NCBI RefSeq assembly: GCF_014647875.1
Contig: NZ_BMQA01000010.1
Span: 1 to 64,000 of the forward strand
Source of the DNA: Streptomyces brasiliensis
Lineage (GTDB): Bacteria > Actinomycetota > Actinomycetes > Streptomycetales > Streptomycetaceae
Reading direction: 5' to 3'
Length of the DNA stretch: 64,000 nucleotides
Within the stretch, counting starts at the first letter, position 1, and each line of letters begins with the position of its first letter. Shown piece after piece: positions 7,492-16,700 of the stretch. The notes under the pieces were generated by a model. That model did no database searches and had not been told where the DNA came from. It was given only the letters and a program-made list of their open reading frames with translations. The translations under genes were made by a program, and so were the position numbers.

Positions 7492-8495
7492 GCCGTCCTC
7501 TCCAGCGCGGCGTGGTCGACTGTGTGCGCCAACGCGCGCCCGGAGACCAGCCGTTCGGCCTCTTCCACGACGGTGAGGCCGAGCCGCGCCACCTCGTTCC
7601 CCTGGGAGCCCGCGAGGTGCGGGGTGAGGAAGGCTCCCGGCAGGCCGAAGAGGGGCGAGTCGGCGGGAAGGGGTTCGGGATCGGTGACGTCCAGTACGGC
7701 ACTCAGGCGACCGGTGCGCAGTTCCGCGATCAGGGCGTCGTGGTCGAGCAGGGCACCGCGCGCGGTGTTGATCAGCACCGCTCCGCTGGGCATCAGGGCC
7801 AGCTCGCGGGCGCCGACGAGGTGCCGGGTCTCGGGGGTGTCGGGGGCGTGCAGGGTGACGATGTCGCTGGTGCGCAGCAGGTCGTCCAGCGGCAGCAACG
7901 GTACGCCGAGCCGGACGGCCTCGGCCTCGTCGACGTACGGGTCGGCCAGGCCGACACGCAGGTCGAAGGGGCGCAGCAGCTCGATCAGGCGGCGGCCGAT
8001 GCGGGAGGCGCCGACGACGCCGACGCGGCGGCCGTGGTTGCCGATGCCGGGGACGATCTCGCCGTAGGGGAAGGCACGGTCGGTGCGGAGGCGGTCGCGG
8101 ACGGCGAACACGTCCTTCCCGGCGAGCAGGATCATCCCGAGGGTGTACTCGGCGACGGGCAGCGCGTTGGCGGCCGCGGCCGAGGAGACCACGATGCCGC
8201 GCTGCCAGACCTCGGCGGAGGTGAAGCCCTTCACGGAACCGGCCGCGTGCAGCACCGCGCGCAGCTTCGGCGCCGCGTCCAGGGCGGTGGCGTCGAGGCG
8301 GGGGCAGCCCCAGCCGGTGATCAGGATCTCGGTGCGGGCGAGCGCCTCCCGTACTCGTGGTGCGGTGAAGTCCTCGGCCACCAGAGTGGGATCGATTTCT
8401 ACGGACCGCCTCAGCCGCGCGAGTGCATCCGGGGGAAAAATATGTGGAATGTTGCGGTCTGTCATGGCGAACAGTGCCTGTGGACGCTCGGGCAA
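7488..8495 (-). CDS. D-isomer-specific 2-hydroxyacid dehydrogenase
   Basis: A 335-residue NAD-dependent dehydrogenase. The Rossmann core begins at RRVGVVGASRIGRRLIELL, where the glycine loop reads GVVGASRIG. The catalytic Arg is in NTARGALLD, the Glu in DVTDPEPLP and the His in LTPHLAGSQGNE. The family reduces or oxidises 2-keto/2-hydroxy acids. I chose the TTG at 8495 because GGAGGG lies eight bases upstream and the extra residues match the family N-terminus; an ATG at 8465 has no ribosome site. It is coupled to the LacI gene downstream and divergent from alditol oxidase, which suggests a sugar-alcohol or sugar-acid route. Confidence 0.85.
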   Translation of the reverse strand: MPERPQALFAMTDRNIPHIFPPDALARLRRSVEIDPTLVAEDFTAPRVREALARTEILITGWGCPRLDATALDAAPKLRAVLHAAGSVKGFTSAEVWQRGIVVSSAAAANALPVAEYTLGMILLAGKDVFAVRDRLRTDRAFPYGEIVPGIGNHGRRVGVVGASRIGRRLIELLRPFDLRVGLADPYVDEAEAVRLGVPLLPLDDLLRTSDIVTLHAPDTPETRHLVGARELALMPSGAVLINTARGALLDHDALIAELRTGRLSAVLDVTDPEPLPADSPLFGLPGAFLTPHLAGSQGNEVARLGLTVVEEAERLVSGRALAHTVDHAALERTA

Positions 8496-8603
8496 GGACG
8501 TGGCCCTCCGGCTCGGTGACGCGCGGGCAGCAACCGGTCTCTACGCTAGGTGGCGCCCATGAGAGGGTCAATGCACGGGGCATTCACCGGGAGGACGGCA
8601 GGG

Positions 8604-9848
8604 ATGACGGAGACGGTCACCAACTGGGCGCGCAACATCACCTATACGGCCAAGGAACTCCACCGCCCCCGTGCACTGGACGCCCTGCGGACGCTGGTGG
8701 CCGGAAGCTCGCGGGTGCGGGTGCTGGGCAGCGGCCACTCGTTCAACGAGATCGCGGACCCGGGTGTCGACGGCGTGCTGGTGTCGATCGCCGACCTGCC
8801 GCCGGTGCTGGACGTGGACACCACGGCCCGTACGGTACGGGTCTCGGGCGGCCTCCGGTACGCGGAGCTGGCCCGCGCGGTCCACGCGCACGGCCTCGCC
8901 CTGCCCAACATGGCGTCCCTGCCGCACATCTCCGTGGCGGGCTCGGTGGCGACCGGCACGCACGGCTCGGGCGTCCGCAACGGCTCGCTCGCCGCGCCGG
9001 TGCGCGAGGTGGAACTGGTGACCGCGGACGGCTCGACGGTGACGATCGCCCGCGGCGACGCCCGCTTCGACGGCGCCGTGACCTCCCTGGGCGCGCTCGG
9101 CGTGGTCACCGCGCTCACCCTCGACCTGGAGTCGGCGTACGAGGTCGAGCAGTACGTCTTCACCGAACTCCCGCTCGACGGGCTCGACTTCGAGACGGTC
9201 GCGGCGTCGGCGTACAGCGTGAGCCTGTTCACCGACTGGCGGGAGCCGGGCTTCAGGCAGGTGTGGCTGAAGCGGCGCACCGACCAGGCGCCGGTGGACT
9301 TCCCGTGGGCCGCGCCCGCGAAGGAGGCGATGCACCCGGTGCCCGGCATGCCCGCGGGCAACTGCACCCAGCAGTTCGGGGTGCCCGGTCCCTGGCACGA
9401 GCGGCTGCCGCACTTCCGTGCCGAGTTCACGCCGAGCAGTGGCGACGAGCTGCAGTCCGAGTATCTGCTGCCGCGCGCGTCCGCCGTCGAGGCCCTGCAC
9501 GCGGTCGACGCGATCCGGGAGACGGTCGCCCCGGTCCTGCAGACCTGTGAGGTGCGCACGATCGCCGCCGATCCGCAGTGGCTCAGCCCGGCTCACGACC
9601 GCGACTCGGTGGCGCTGCACTTCACGTGGGTCGACGACCTGGCCGCCGTACGTCCGGTGGTGGGGAGGCTCGAGGAGGCGCTGGACGCCTTCGATCCGCG
9701 TCCGCACTGGGGCAAGGTGTTCACGGTGCCGGCGCAGGTGCTGCGGGGGCGGTACGAGCGGCTCGGGGACTTCCTGGCGTTGGCCCGGGAGCTGGACCCG
9801 AACGGCACGTTCGCGAACACTTTCGTCCGGGACGCGCTCGGCGCCTGA
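8604..9848 (+). CDS. aldO: Alditol oxidase (FAD-dependent, xylitol/sorbitol)
   Basis: A 414-residue protein very close in sequence, as I recall it, to the characterised AldO of S. coelicolor (418 residues). It oxidises the terminal hydroxyl of alditols such as xylitol and sorbitol to the aldose, releasing hydrogen peroxide. The FAD-binding region carries VLGSGHSFNE with H45, the site of covalent flavin attachment in AldO, and PHISVAGSVATGTHGSG. The C-terminal ALO domain contains WGKVFTVP and the final LDPNGTFANTFVR. ATG 8604 has GGGAGG nine bases ahead. It is soluble. A short dyad, AATGC-N5-GCATT, lies at 8570-8584 in the shared divergent promoter region. Confidence 0.92.
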   Translation: MTETVTNWARNITYTAKELHRPRALDALRTLVAGSSRVRVLGSGHSFNEIADPGVDGVLVSIADLPPVLDVDTTARTVRVSGGLRYAELARAVHAHGLALPNMASLPHISVAGSVATGTHGSGVRNGSLAAPVREVELVTADGSTVTIARGDARFDGAVTSLGALGVVTALTLDLESAYEVEQYVFTELPLDGLDFETVAASAYSVSLFTDWREPGFRQVWLKRRTDQAPVDFPWAAPAKEAMHPVPGMPAGNCTQQFGVPGPWHERLPHFRAEFTPSSGDELQSEYLLPRASAVEALHAVDAIRETVAPVLQTCEVRTIAADPQWLSPAHDRDSVALHFTWVDDLAAVRPVVGRLEEALDAFDPRPHWGKVFTVPAQVLRGRYERLGDFLALARELDPNGTFANTFVRDALGA

Positions 9849-9876
9849 CATCACAGGCCCGGACTTCATAAATCCC

Positions 9877-9912
9877 CTTTACCAAGCCCCTTTCCGAAGG
9901 CCTTGTCGAAAG
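9877..9912. promoter_or_regulatory. Three tandem CTTnnCgAAg repeats before ROK gene
   Basis: CTTTACCAAG (9877), CTTTCCGAAG (9890) and CTTGTCGAAA(G) (9902) follow one another at 13- and 12-base steps. Each is close to a palindrome of the form CTT-N4-AAG. The same motif recurs before the beta-galactosidase gene (11288 and 11300). This is the pattern expected for operator sites of the ROK regulator encoded between them. Confidence 0.55.
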
Positions 9913-9992
9913 CCCTTCCCCGCCCGTAGCGTTGCGCCGCGCCGGAGCCGACGTCGCCGCGGCCCGGCGCGAGAGCAGGGAGGGGCCCCGCC

Positions 9993-11303
9993 GTGAAGCG
10001 CACGTCACGTGACATCCGTACTGCGAACCGCTACGAGGTGCTGCGCCAGATCATCGCCGCGTCGCCCACGTCCCGCCAGGAGCTGGCCGCCGCCACCGGG
10101 CTGAGCCTGGCCACGGTCGCCACGCTCGTCGGCGAGCTGCTCGGCCTGCGGATGATCACGGAGGTCGGCTTCGAGGACTCGGCGGGCGGCCGGCCGCGCG
10201 GGCTGGTCGCCGTCCATGCCTCCGGGGGCGCACTGATCGGCGTCGACATCGCGGAGACGTACGTCCATGTCGAGCTGTTCGACCTGGCGCTCACCGTGCT
10301 GGCGCGGGCCGAGGAGGACATACGCCCCGGGGAGAGCCGCCCCGAGCAGGTGGTCGGGCATGTCGCCGCGGCCGTCGGCTCGGTGGTCGCGCAGGCCGGG
10401 GTCGAGGCGGACCGGGTGCTCGGCGTCGGGGTGAGTGTGCCGGGGCAGGCGGACCGGGACACCGGTGTCTGCGAGTACGCGCCCAACTGGGACTGGCACG
10501 ACGTGCCCTTGCTCGATCTGCTCGCCGAACACATCGCGTATCCCCTGTACTTGGACAATCCGCTGCACGCCTGCGCGGTGGCCGAGCTGTGGTTCGGGGC
10601 GGCGCGCGGACGCGGGGACGCCGTGGTGATCAACCTCGGTACGGGGGTCGGTGCCGGGCTGGTGCTGGGCGGGGGGCTGCACCGGGGCGTGAGCAACAGT
10701 GCCGGCGAGTGGGGCCACACCACGCTCGTGCTGGACGGGCGGCTGTGCCACTGCGGCAACCACGGCTGCGTGGAGACGTACGTCGGGGCGCCCGGCATCA
10801 TGCAGAACCTGCGCGAACTCAGCCCGCAGAGTCCGCTGTTGCACCCGCAGGACCAGACGGCGACCATCGCGGCGCTGGCCCGCGGGGTCGCGGAGCAGGA
10901 CCCCGTGGCCGTCGAGGTGGTGCGGGACACGGCCCGTTGTCTGGCCGCGGGCATCAGCGATCTGATCAACCTCCTGAACCCGGAGGTTGTCGTACTGAGC
11001 AGCTGGGTCGCCGTCCGGCTCGGCGAGCCGCTCCTGACCGCGGTACGCGCGGCCGTCGCCCGGCACGCGCTGCGCCGGCCGCTGGCCGCCACAGAGATCG
11101 TCCTGTCCCCGATCCCCACCGACCCGGTGTGCCTGGGCGCGGCGACGTTCGCGCTGGAGGGCGCGCTCCAGTCGGGCGGCCGACGCGCCGGCACCACCAA
11201 ACGCGCCGCCGCAACTGACCTCCACCGCCGGGCCGTTCGGGTTACCGAACCTGGTGCGGCGCTCCAGATCGGCTCTTCGTCCAACCCCTTGCCGAAGTAT
11301 TAG
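9993..11303 (+). CDS. ROK family transcriptional regulator
   Basis: A 436-residue protein. An N-terminal MarR-like helix-turn-helix (SRQELAAATGLSLATVATLV) is followed by a ROK sugar-kinase-like domain: LIGVDIAETYVHVELF, then NLGTGVGAGLVLGGGLHRG. The zinc-binding signature GH-x9-CHCGNHGCVE is intact, so it should fold and bind sugar as NagC/XylR-type repressors do. The GTG start at 9993 has GGGAGGGG upstream. Its last codons run through a CTTGCCGAAG repeat at 11288. It precedes a GH2 galactosidase, which it probably controls together with itself. Confidence 0.9.
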   Translation: MKRTSRDIRTANRYEVLRQIIAASPTSRQELAAATGLSLATVATLVGELLGLRMITEVGFEDSAGGRPRGLVAVHASGGALIGVDIAETYVHVELFDLALTVLARAEEDIRPGESRPEQVVGHVAAAVGSVVAQAGVEADRVLGVGVSVPGQADRDTGVCEYAPNWDWHDVPLLDLLAEHIAYPLYLDNPLHACAVAELWFGAARGRGDAVVINLGTGVGAGLVLGGGLHRGVSNSAGEWGHTTLVLDGRLCHCGNHGCVETYVGAPGIMQNLRELSPQSPLLHPQDQTATIAALARGVAEQDPVAVEVVRDTARCLAAGISDLINLLNPEVVVLSSWVAVRLGEPLLTAVRAAVARHALRRPLAATEIVLSPIPTDPVCLGAATFALEGALQSGGRRAGTTKRAAATDLHRRAVRVTEPGAALQIGSSSNPLPKY

Positions 11304-11309
11304 CCGAAG
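11235..11309. promoter_or_regulatory. Operator-like sites before beta-galactosidase gene
   Basis: A perfect dyad GTTCGG-GTTA-CCGAAC lies at 11235-11250. CTTGCCGAAG (11288-11297) and TTAGCCGAAG (11300-11309) follow at a 12-base step. The latter two copy the motif seen three times before the ROK gene. They overlap the last codons of the ROK gene and end about 50 bases before the galactosidase start. Confidence 0.5.
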
Positions 11310-11357
11310 GTTAACGTCCCGCACCGCACCCCAGCCGCACTCGAGACGAGGACGTCC

Positions 11358-14219
11358 ATGTCTTTCCGTACCCCCACGGCCGTCGACTACATCGAGAACG
11401 TCTCACCGGGCTCCGGGGCGCTGCCGCCCCGGGCCTGGTACGCCTCCTCCGACGCAAAGTGTCTTTCCCTGAACGGAAGCTGGAGTTTCCGCCTGTCCCC
11501 GACGGCGGACACCGAGGACGACGCGTTCGCCGAGCCGGGGTACGACGCCGGCGACTGGGACCGCATCGCGGTGCCGGGCCACTGGGTCCTCCAGGGGCAC
11601 GGCTCCCCCATCTACACGAACCACCTCTACCCCTTCCCGGTCGACCCGCCCCGCGTCCCGACCGAGAACCCGACCGGAGACCATCTGCGCGTCTTCGACC
11701 TGCCGCACGACTGGCCGTCGGACGGCGGAGCGGTCCTGCGCTTCGACGGCGTCGAGTCCTGTGCCCGCGTCTGGCTGAACGGCACGGACATCGGCGAGTT
11801 CAAGGGCTCCCGGCTGCCGCACGAGTTCGCGGTCGGACATCTGCTGAAGCCCGCCGGCAACGTCCTGGCGGTCCGCGTCCACCAGTGGTCGGCCGGCTCG
11901 TACCTGGAGGACCAGGACCAGTGGTGGCTGCCGGGCATCTTCCGTGACGTCACCCTGCTGCACCGCCCGGCCGGCTGCGTCGCGGACTTCTTCGTGCGCG
12001 CCTCCTACGACCACGTCACCGGCAAGGGCACCCTGCGCGTCGACTCGGACGTCGAGGGCCGGGTGACCGTGAGCGCGCTCGACATCGATGCCGCCACCGG
12101 CGAACCGGTGACAGTCCCGGTCCGGCCGTGGACCGCGGAGACACCGGTGCTGTACGACGGCGTGCTCACCACCGAGGGCGAACGCGTCCCGCTGCGCATC
12201 GGGTTCCGTACGGTGGAGCTTTCCGACGGCCTGATCAGGGTGAACGGCAGGCCGGTCCTGTTCAAGGGCGTCAACCGGCACGAATGGCACCCCGAGACGG
12301 GCCGCGCGCTCGATCTGGAGACCATGCGCGAGGACGTCCTGCTGATGAAGCGGCACAACCTCAACGCCGTCCGCACCTCCCACTATCCGCCGCACCCGGC
12401 CTTCCTCGCCCTGTGCGACGAGCTGGGCCTGTGGGTGATCGACGAGTGCGATCTGGAGACCCACGGCTTCACCGAACAGGCGTGGCGGGACAACCCCGTC
12501 GACGACGACCGCTGGACCCCGGCCCTCCTCGACCGCGCCGCCCGCATGGTCGAACGCGACAAGAACCACCCGTCGGTCGTGGTCTGGTCGCTGGGCAACG
12601 AGGCGGGCACCGGCCGGGGCCTGACGGCGATGGCCGAGTGGATCCGCGCCCGCGACTCCTCCCGGCTGCTGCACTACGAGGGCGACCTCACCTGCCGCGA
12701 CACGGACATGTACTCACGGATGTACACCCGGCACGGCGAGGTCGAGCGGATCGGCCGGGGCCTGGACGGCGGCACCCTCAAGCGTCGCCAACTCCCTTTC
12801 ATCCTCTGCGAGTACGGGCACGCCATGGGCAACGGCCCCGGCGGACTGTCCGACTACCAGCGGATCTTCGAGTCGTACGACCGGCTCCAGGGCGGGTTCG
12901 TCTGGGAGTGGATCGACCACGGCATCAAGGACGAGCGGTACGGCTTCGCGTACGGCGGCGACTTCGGAGAGGAACTGCACGACGGCAACTTCGTGTGCGA
13001 CGGACTGCTGTTCCCGGACCGGCGGCCGTCGCCGGGACTGGTCGAGTACAAGAAGGTGATCGAGCCGATCCGGTTCGCGGGCGAGGGCGCGACGACGGTC
13101 CGGGTCACCAACCGGCATGACTTCGCGGACCTTTCGGCGTTCGCCTTCGAGTGGTCGTACCAGGCGGACGGCGCGACGATCGCCTCGGGCCCGCTGCCGG
13201 TGCCGGCCCTGGCACCCGGCGAGTCGGCGGAGGTGAAGCTGCCCGAGCCGCCGGCGGACGTGCCCGATGGCGCCGAGACCCAGTGGACGGTACGGGCGCT
13301 GCTCGCCGCCGACACCGCATGGGCGCCGAAGGACCATGTGGTCGCCTGGGGTCAGTTCCCGGTCGCGGCACGTCAGTTGCCGTCGGTCACCCAGTCCGCC
13401 GCCCCCGTGCCCGGCGAGCGGCTGATCACCCTCGGACCGGCCACCTTCGACGCCCGCACCGGCGCGCTGCGCACGATCGGCGGGGTGGCCGTGACCGGGC
13501 TGCGCCTCGACGTGTGGCGGGCGACGACCGACAACGACGACGGCGCGCCCTGGCAGCCGGACGTCCGGCACGGCCTGGTGTGGCGCAAGCTCGGCCTGCA
13601 CCGCATACACCACCGCCTCGACGCGGTGGACCTCACGGACGACGCGCTGACGGTACGCACGCGCGTGGCACCGGCCGCCCGTGACCTGGCCCTGACCACG
13701 AGGTACCGCTGGAGCTCCGACGGCACCCGGTTGCGGCTCACGGTGTCCGTGTCCCCCGAGGGCGACTGGCCGGTGCCGCTGCCCCGGCTCGGCATCCGCT
13801 TCGGGCTCACGGAGGCGGACCGGGTGCGCTGGTTCGGCGGCGGTCCGGGCGAGGGCTACCCGGACACCAAGTCGGCGTCGCTGCTGTGCCGTTGGGAGTC
13901 CACGGTCGACGACCTGCAGACCCCGTACGTACGTCCGCAGGAGAACGGCGCCCGTGCCGACGTCCGCTGGGCGGAGCTGGGCGGGCTGCGCGTCGAGGGC
14001 GATCCGGAGTTCTGGTTCACGGCCCGGCGCTGGACGACCGAGCACCTGGACGCCGCCGCCCACCGCACGGACCTGGTGCCGGGCGACACGGTGTGGGTCA
14101 ACCTCGACCACGGCCAGCACGGCATCGGCTCCCAGTCCTGCGGGCCGGGCCCGCTGCCGCAGTACCACCTGAACGCCGGACCGGCCGAGTTCTCCTTCGT
14201 GTTCTCGGTGGCGGACTGA
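11358..14219 (+). CDS. Beta-galactosidase, glycoside hydrolase family 2
   Basis: A 953-residue LacZ-type enzyme that hydrolyses terminal beta-galactosides. Order of domains: sugar-binding jelly roll (about 30-210), immunoglobulin-like (about 210-285), TIM-barrel (about 285-585) starting at VNRHEWHPETGR, linker domain, then the beta-galactosidase small chain (about 690-950). The acid/base is E415 in VWSLGNEAG and the nucleophile is E485 in LCEYGHAMGNGPG. It is slightly shorter than E. coli LacZ (1,024). No signal peptide is seen, so it is probably cytoplasmic. The ATG has GAGACGAGGAC upstream. The operator-like repeats link it to the ROK regulator. Confidence 0.93.
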   Translation: MSFRTPTAVDYIENVSPGSGALPPRAWYASSDAKCLSLNGSWSFRLSPTADTEDDAFAEPGYDAGDWDRIAVPGHWVLQGHGSPIYTNHLYPFPVDPPRVPTENPTGDHLRVFDLPHDWPSDGGAVLRFDGVESCARVWLNGTDIGEFKGSRLPHEFAVGHLLKPAGNVLAVRVHQWSAGSYLEDQDQWWLPGIFRDVTLLHRPAGCVADFFVRASYDHVTGKGTLRVDSDVEGRVTVSALDIDAATGEPVTVPVRPWTAETPVLYDGVLTTEGERVPLRIGFRTVELSDGLIRVNGRPVLFKGVNRHEWHPETGRALDLETMREDVLLMKRHNLNAVRTSHYPPHPAFLALCDELGLWVIDECDLETHGFTEQAWRDNPVDDDRWTPALLDRAARMVERDKNHPSVVVWSLGNEAGTGRGLTAMAEWIRARDSSRLLHYEGDLTCRDTDMYSRMYTRHGEVERIGRGLDGGTLKRRQLPFILCEYGHAMGNGPGGLSDYQRIFESYDRLQGGFVWEWIDHGIKDERYGFAYGGDFGEELHDGNFVCDGLLFPDRRPSPGLVEYKKVIEPIRFAGEGATTVRVTNRHDFADLSAFAFEWSYQADGATIASGPLPVPALAPGESAEVKLPEPPADVPDGAETQWTVRALLAADTAWAPKDHVVAWGQFPVAARQLPSVTQSAAPVPGERLITLGPATFDARTGALRTIGGVAVTGLRLDVWRATTDNDDGAPWQPDVRHGLVWRKLGLHRIHHRLDAVDLTDDALTVRTRVAPAARDLALTTRYRWSSDGTRLRLTVSVSPEGDWPVPLPRLGIRFGLTEADRVRWFGGGPGEGYPDTKSASLLCRWESTVDDLQTPYVRPQENGARADVRWAELGGLRVEGDPEFWFTARRWTTEHLDAAAHRTDLVPGDTVWVNLDHGQHGIGSQSCGPGPLPQYHLNAGPAEFSFVFSVAD

Positions 14220-14307
14220 CCGCGCCGGCTCAGTCGGGCCCGGCGACCAGCCCCACGCGACAGCGGCGCGTCCTTGGGGAGAAATGCTGATCCCGGGCCC
14301 GGCCCTG

Positions 14308-15558
14308 TCACGATCGCCGGATCGCCGTCCCCAGTGCCGCCGTCGCGATCAGCACGCAACAGCCGCCGGCGACCAGCGCCACCGGGGTCGTCCCCCGGTG
14401 CTCCGCAGCCCAGGTGAGGGTGGCCGCGCCGATCGGGGCCGCCGCGTACTGGAGGGTCCAGAAGGAGGAGGTCACCCGGCCGAGGAGGTGTTCCGGGGTG
14501 ACTTCCTGCCGTAGGGACATGGAGCAGGTGCCGGCCATGCCGACACAGGCCAGGTAGGCCGCGCTCAGGGCCGCCACCGCCGGGATCGGCCGGAACCAGC
14601 CCAGGCCCGCGAAGGCCAGACCGCACACCGTCACCGAGCCGATCCAGGTGGGCCCGAAGCCGAGGCGGCGACGGACGCGGGCGACGAGGAGGGAGCCCGC
14701 GATGGTGCCGAGCGCGCCCACCGCCAGGACGGTGCCCACCGTGCCGTCGTCGTGACCGAGGTCGTGCTTGACGTGGTAGATGACCAGGTCGGTCAGGCCG
14801 AGGGTGAGGAAGCTGAACACGAAGAGGAGGGCGGTGAGCGCGCGCAGCACGGGGTGACCGTAGAGAAAGGACACGCCGGTGCGCAGGTCCCGCCGGAGGC
14901 TCGTGTCCCGGGTGCGGCGGTCGTCCCCGGCACGTTCCCGCAGCCGTACGAACAGCATGCAGGCCGCCGACACCCCGAAGCTTCCGGCGTCCACGGCGAC
15001 CGCGTTCGCCGGTCCCGACCAGGCCGCCACCACGCCCGCGCCGAGCGGGCCCAGCACCCCGGCCGCCGCTGCCGTCGCGTTCAACCGGCCGTTCGCCTCC
15101 GTCAGTCGGTCGGTGCCGACCAGTCCTCGTACGACGGTGACGTAGCCGACGGCGAACAGCATGCCGATGGCCTCGCACACGGGAAGGATCGTGTACAGGA
15201 GCCAGACCTGCGGGCCGAACAGCCACACCAGTGGAATCAGCCCGTACAGCACCATCCGCACCAGGTCGCAGCCGATGAGCAGCCGTCGCCGGTCCACCCG
15301 GTCCACCACGGTGCCGGCGAACACGGCCGCCAGCACCGAGGCCGCTCCGCCCACCGCGGTCAGCAGCCCCATCCGGGCGAGCGAGCCCGTGACTTCGAGT
15401 ACCAGCAGGGGCAGGGCGATCAGGGCGAAGGAGTCCCCGAGGATGGACAGGGTCTGCGCGGCCCAGAAGATCCCGAAGTTCCGCTGCCGCCAGAGGGGAC
15501 GTGCCACGGGCGCGTCCGGCGTGCCCTCCTCTCCCTCACGTCGCGTCTCACGCGTCAC
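14308..15558 (-). CDS. MFS transporter (MFS_3/EntS-like exporter)
   Basis: A 416-residue protein with about 12 hydrophobic segments. It opens with LWRQRNFGIFWAAQTLSILG and has the loop 2-3 motif AGTVVDRVDRRRLLIGCDLV, typical of the enterobactin-exporter-like subgroup that often exports siderophores or drugs. The GTG start at 15558 overlaps the stop of the AraC-type gene (GTGA) and has GAGGGGA upstream. It is thus coupled to a probable regulator. The substrate is unknown. Confidence 0.85.
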   Translation of the reverse strand: MTRETRREGEEGTPDAPVARPLWRQRNFGIFWAAQTLSILGDSFALIALPLLVLEVTGSLARMGLLTAVGGAASVLAAVFAGTVVDRVDRRRLLIGCDLVRMVLYGLIPLVWLFGPQVWLLYTILPVCEAIGMLFAVGYVTVVRGLVGTDRLTEANGRLNATAAAAGVLGPLGAGVVAAWSGPANAVAVDAGSFGVSAACMLFVRLRERAGDDRRTRDTSLRRDLRTGVSFLYGHPVLRALTALLFVFSFLTLGLTDLVIYHVKHDLGHDDGTVGTVLAVGALGTIAGSLLVARVRRRLGFGPTWIGSVTVCGLAFAGLGWFRPIPAVAALSAAYLACVGMAGTCSMSLRQEVTPEHLLGRVTSSFWTLQYAAAPIGAATLTWAAEHRGTTPVALVAGGCCVLIATAALGTAIRRS

Positions 15559-16532
15559 GCGTGTCCCCTCGGCCTGGAGGTCCCGGTCATCGATCTCGAC
15601 ATCCTGACGCACTCCTGACGCATGTCGCGCGCCGTCCGCCCGTATTGCCGCTTGAGCGCGCGGGCCATGTGGGCCGCATCGACGTAGCCCCAGCGGGCGG
15701 CAACTCCCGCCACGGTGAGCCCGAGGTAGGCGGGGTCGAGCAGGTCGCGGCGGATGCGTGCCAGTCGTTCCTGGCGGAGCCAGGTCGCGAACGGGGTGCC
15801 CGTGCGGTGGAAGAGACGGTGCAGGTGGCGGTGCGAGATGCCGTGGGCCCGCGCGACCGACTCGCCGCACAGGGACGGGTCGGAGATGTCGAGGAGGGCG
15901 TACGAGCGGATGCGGTCCACCAACTCCGTGGCCGTGTCGGTCCGGCAGGGCTCCCGCTCGGTGAACGCCGCGAGCAGCAGGGACACCAGCGCGTCGCCCA
16001 CGTGGTGGGCCGTCGGACCGGTCAGTTCCTCGAGATGAGGGCCCAGGCCCAGCAGGAGCGCGGACAGGGACGCCGGGATCCCCGCGTCGCCCGGCAGCCG
16101 CACGGCCGCGTGCCGGGCGACGGTGTCGGCGTGCCGGCCCGGTTCCGCGCGCGGGACGGCGACGGCCATGACGTCGCAGCCGTCCATCACGTCGAGCCGG
16201 TACGGCCGTGTCATGTCGATGACCACGAAGTCGCCCTGGCCTGCCCGGGCTTGACGTCCGCCCTGGTCAAGGACGGCGGGCCGCGCGTTGTGCAGGGTCA
16301 GCGTCAGCACCTCGGGGTCGGTGGACGTGATCACGCGGGGCGGGCGCGTGACCCGGTGCTGGGAGCCGCGGATGCGGGCCACGGCCAGCCGTCCCAGCAC
16401 GGCCGCGTCGATGTCGGCGCGGAAGGCCGCCGTGTCCGGGGCCGTCACGGAGAGCGGGGCGAGGATCGACGAGGCCGCGGTCTGCAACTCGTCGGCTCCG
16501 GCCCGCTCGATGCGTAACGCACCATCACCCAT
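15555..16532 (-). CDS. AraC family transcriptional regulator
   Basis: A 325-residue protein. Residues up to about 190 resemble the AraC-like ligand-binding domain (VITSTDPEVLTLTLHN, GDFVVIDMTRPYRLDV). Residues 215-310 are the AraC DNA-binding domain with two helix-turn-helix motifs (CGESVARAHGISHRHLHRLF, then GLTVAGVAARWGYVDAAHMA). The ATG at 16532 has GGAGGGGGAGGAG upstream, a strong site, so I prefer it to the ATG 24 bases further out. It is translationally coupled (GTGA) to the MFS gene downstream, the likely target. Confidence 0.88.
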   Translation of the reverse strand: MGDGALRIERAGADELQTAASSILAPLSVTAPDTAAFRADIDAAVLGRLAVARIRGSQHRVTRPPRVITSTDPEVLTLTLHNARPAVLDQGGRQARAGQGDFVVIDMTRPYRLDVMDGCDVMAVAVPRAEPGRHADTVARHAAVRLPGDAGIPASLSALLLGLGPHLEELTGPTAHHVGDALVSLLLAAFTEREPCRTDTATELVDRIRSYALLDISDPSLCGESVARAHGISHRHLHRLFHRTGTPFATWLRQERLARIRRDLLDPAYLGLTVAGVAARWGYVDAAHMARALKRQYGRTARDMRQECVRMSRSMTGTSRPRGHA

Positions 16533-16700
16533 GAAAAGCTCCTCCCCCTCCTTCACTTGGGCCTCTCCCCGTTGACGCGACGTGGCATGCGGCGGTTCCG
16601 TGGCGCGGAAGGGAGAAACAGCGGGCGGGATCGGGGGACTTGGCGCCTCACCGCGAACGTACTCTGAGGCATCGGGGGAGCGAGGTCGGCCGGCACGTCA

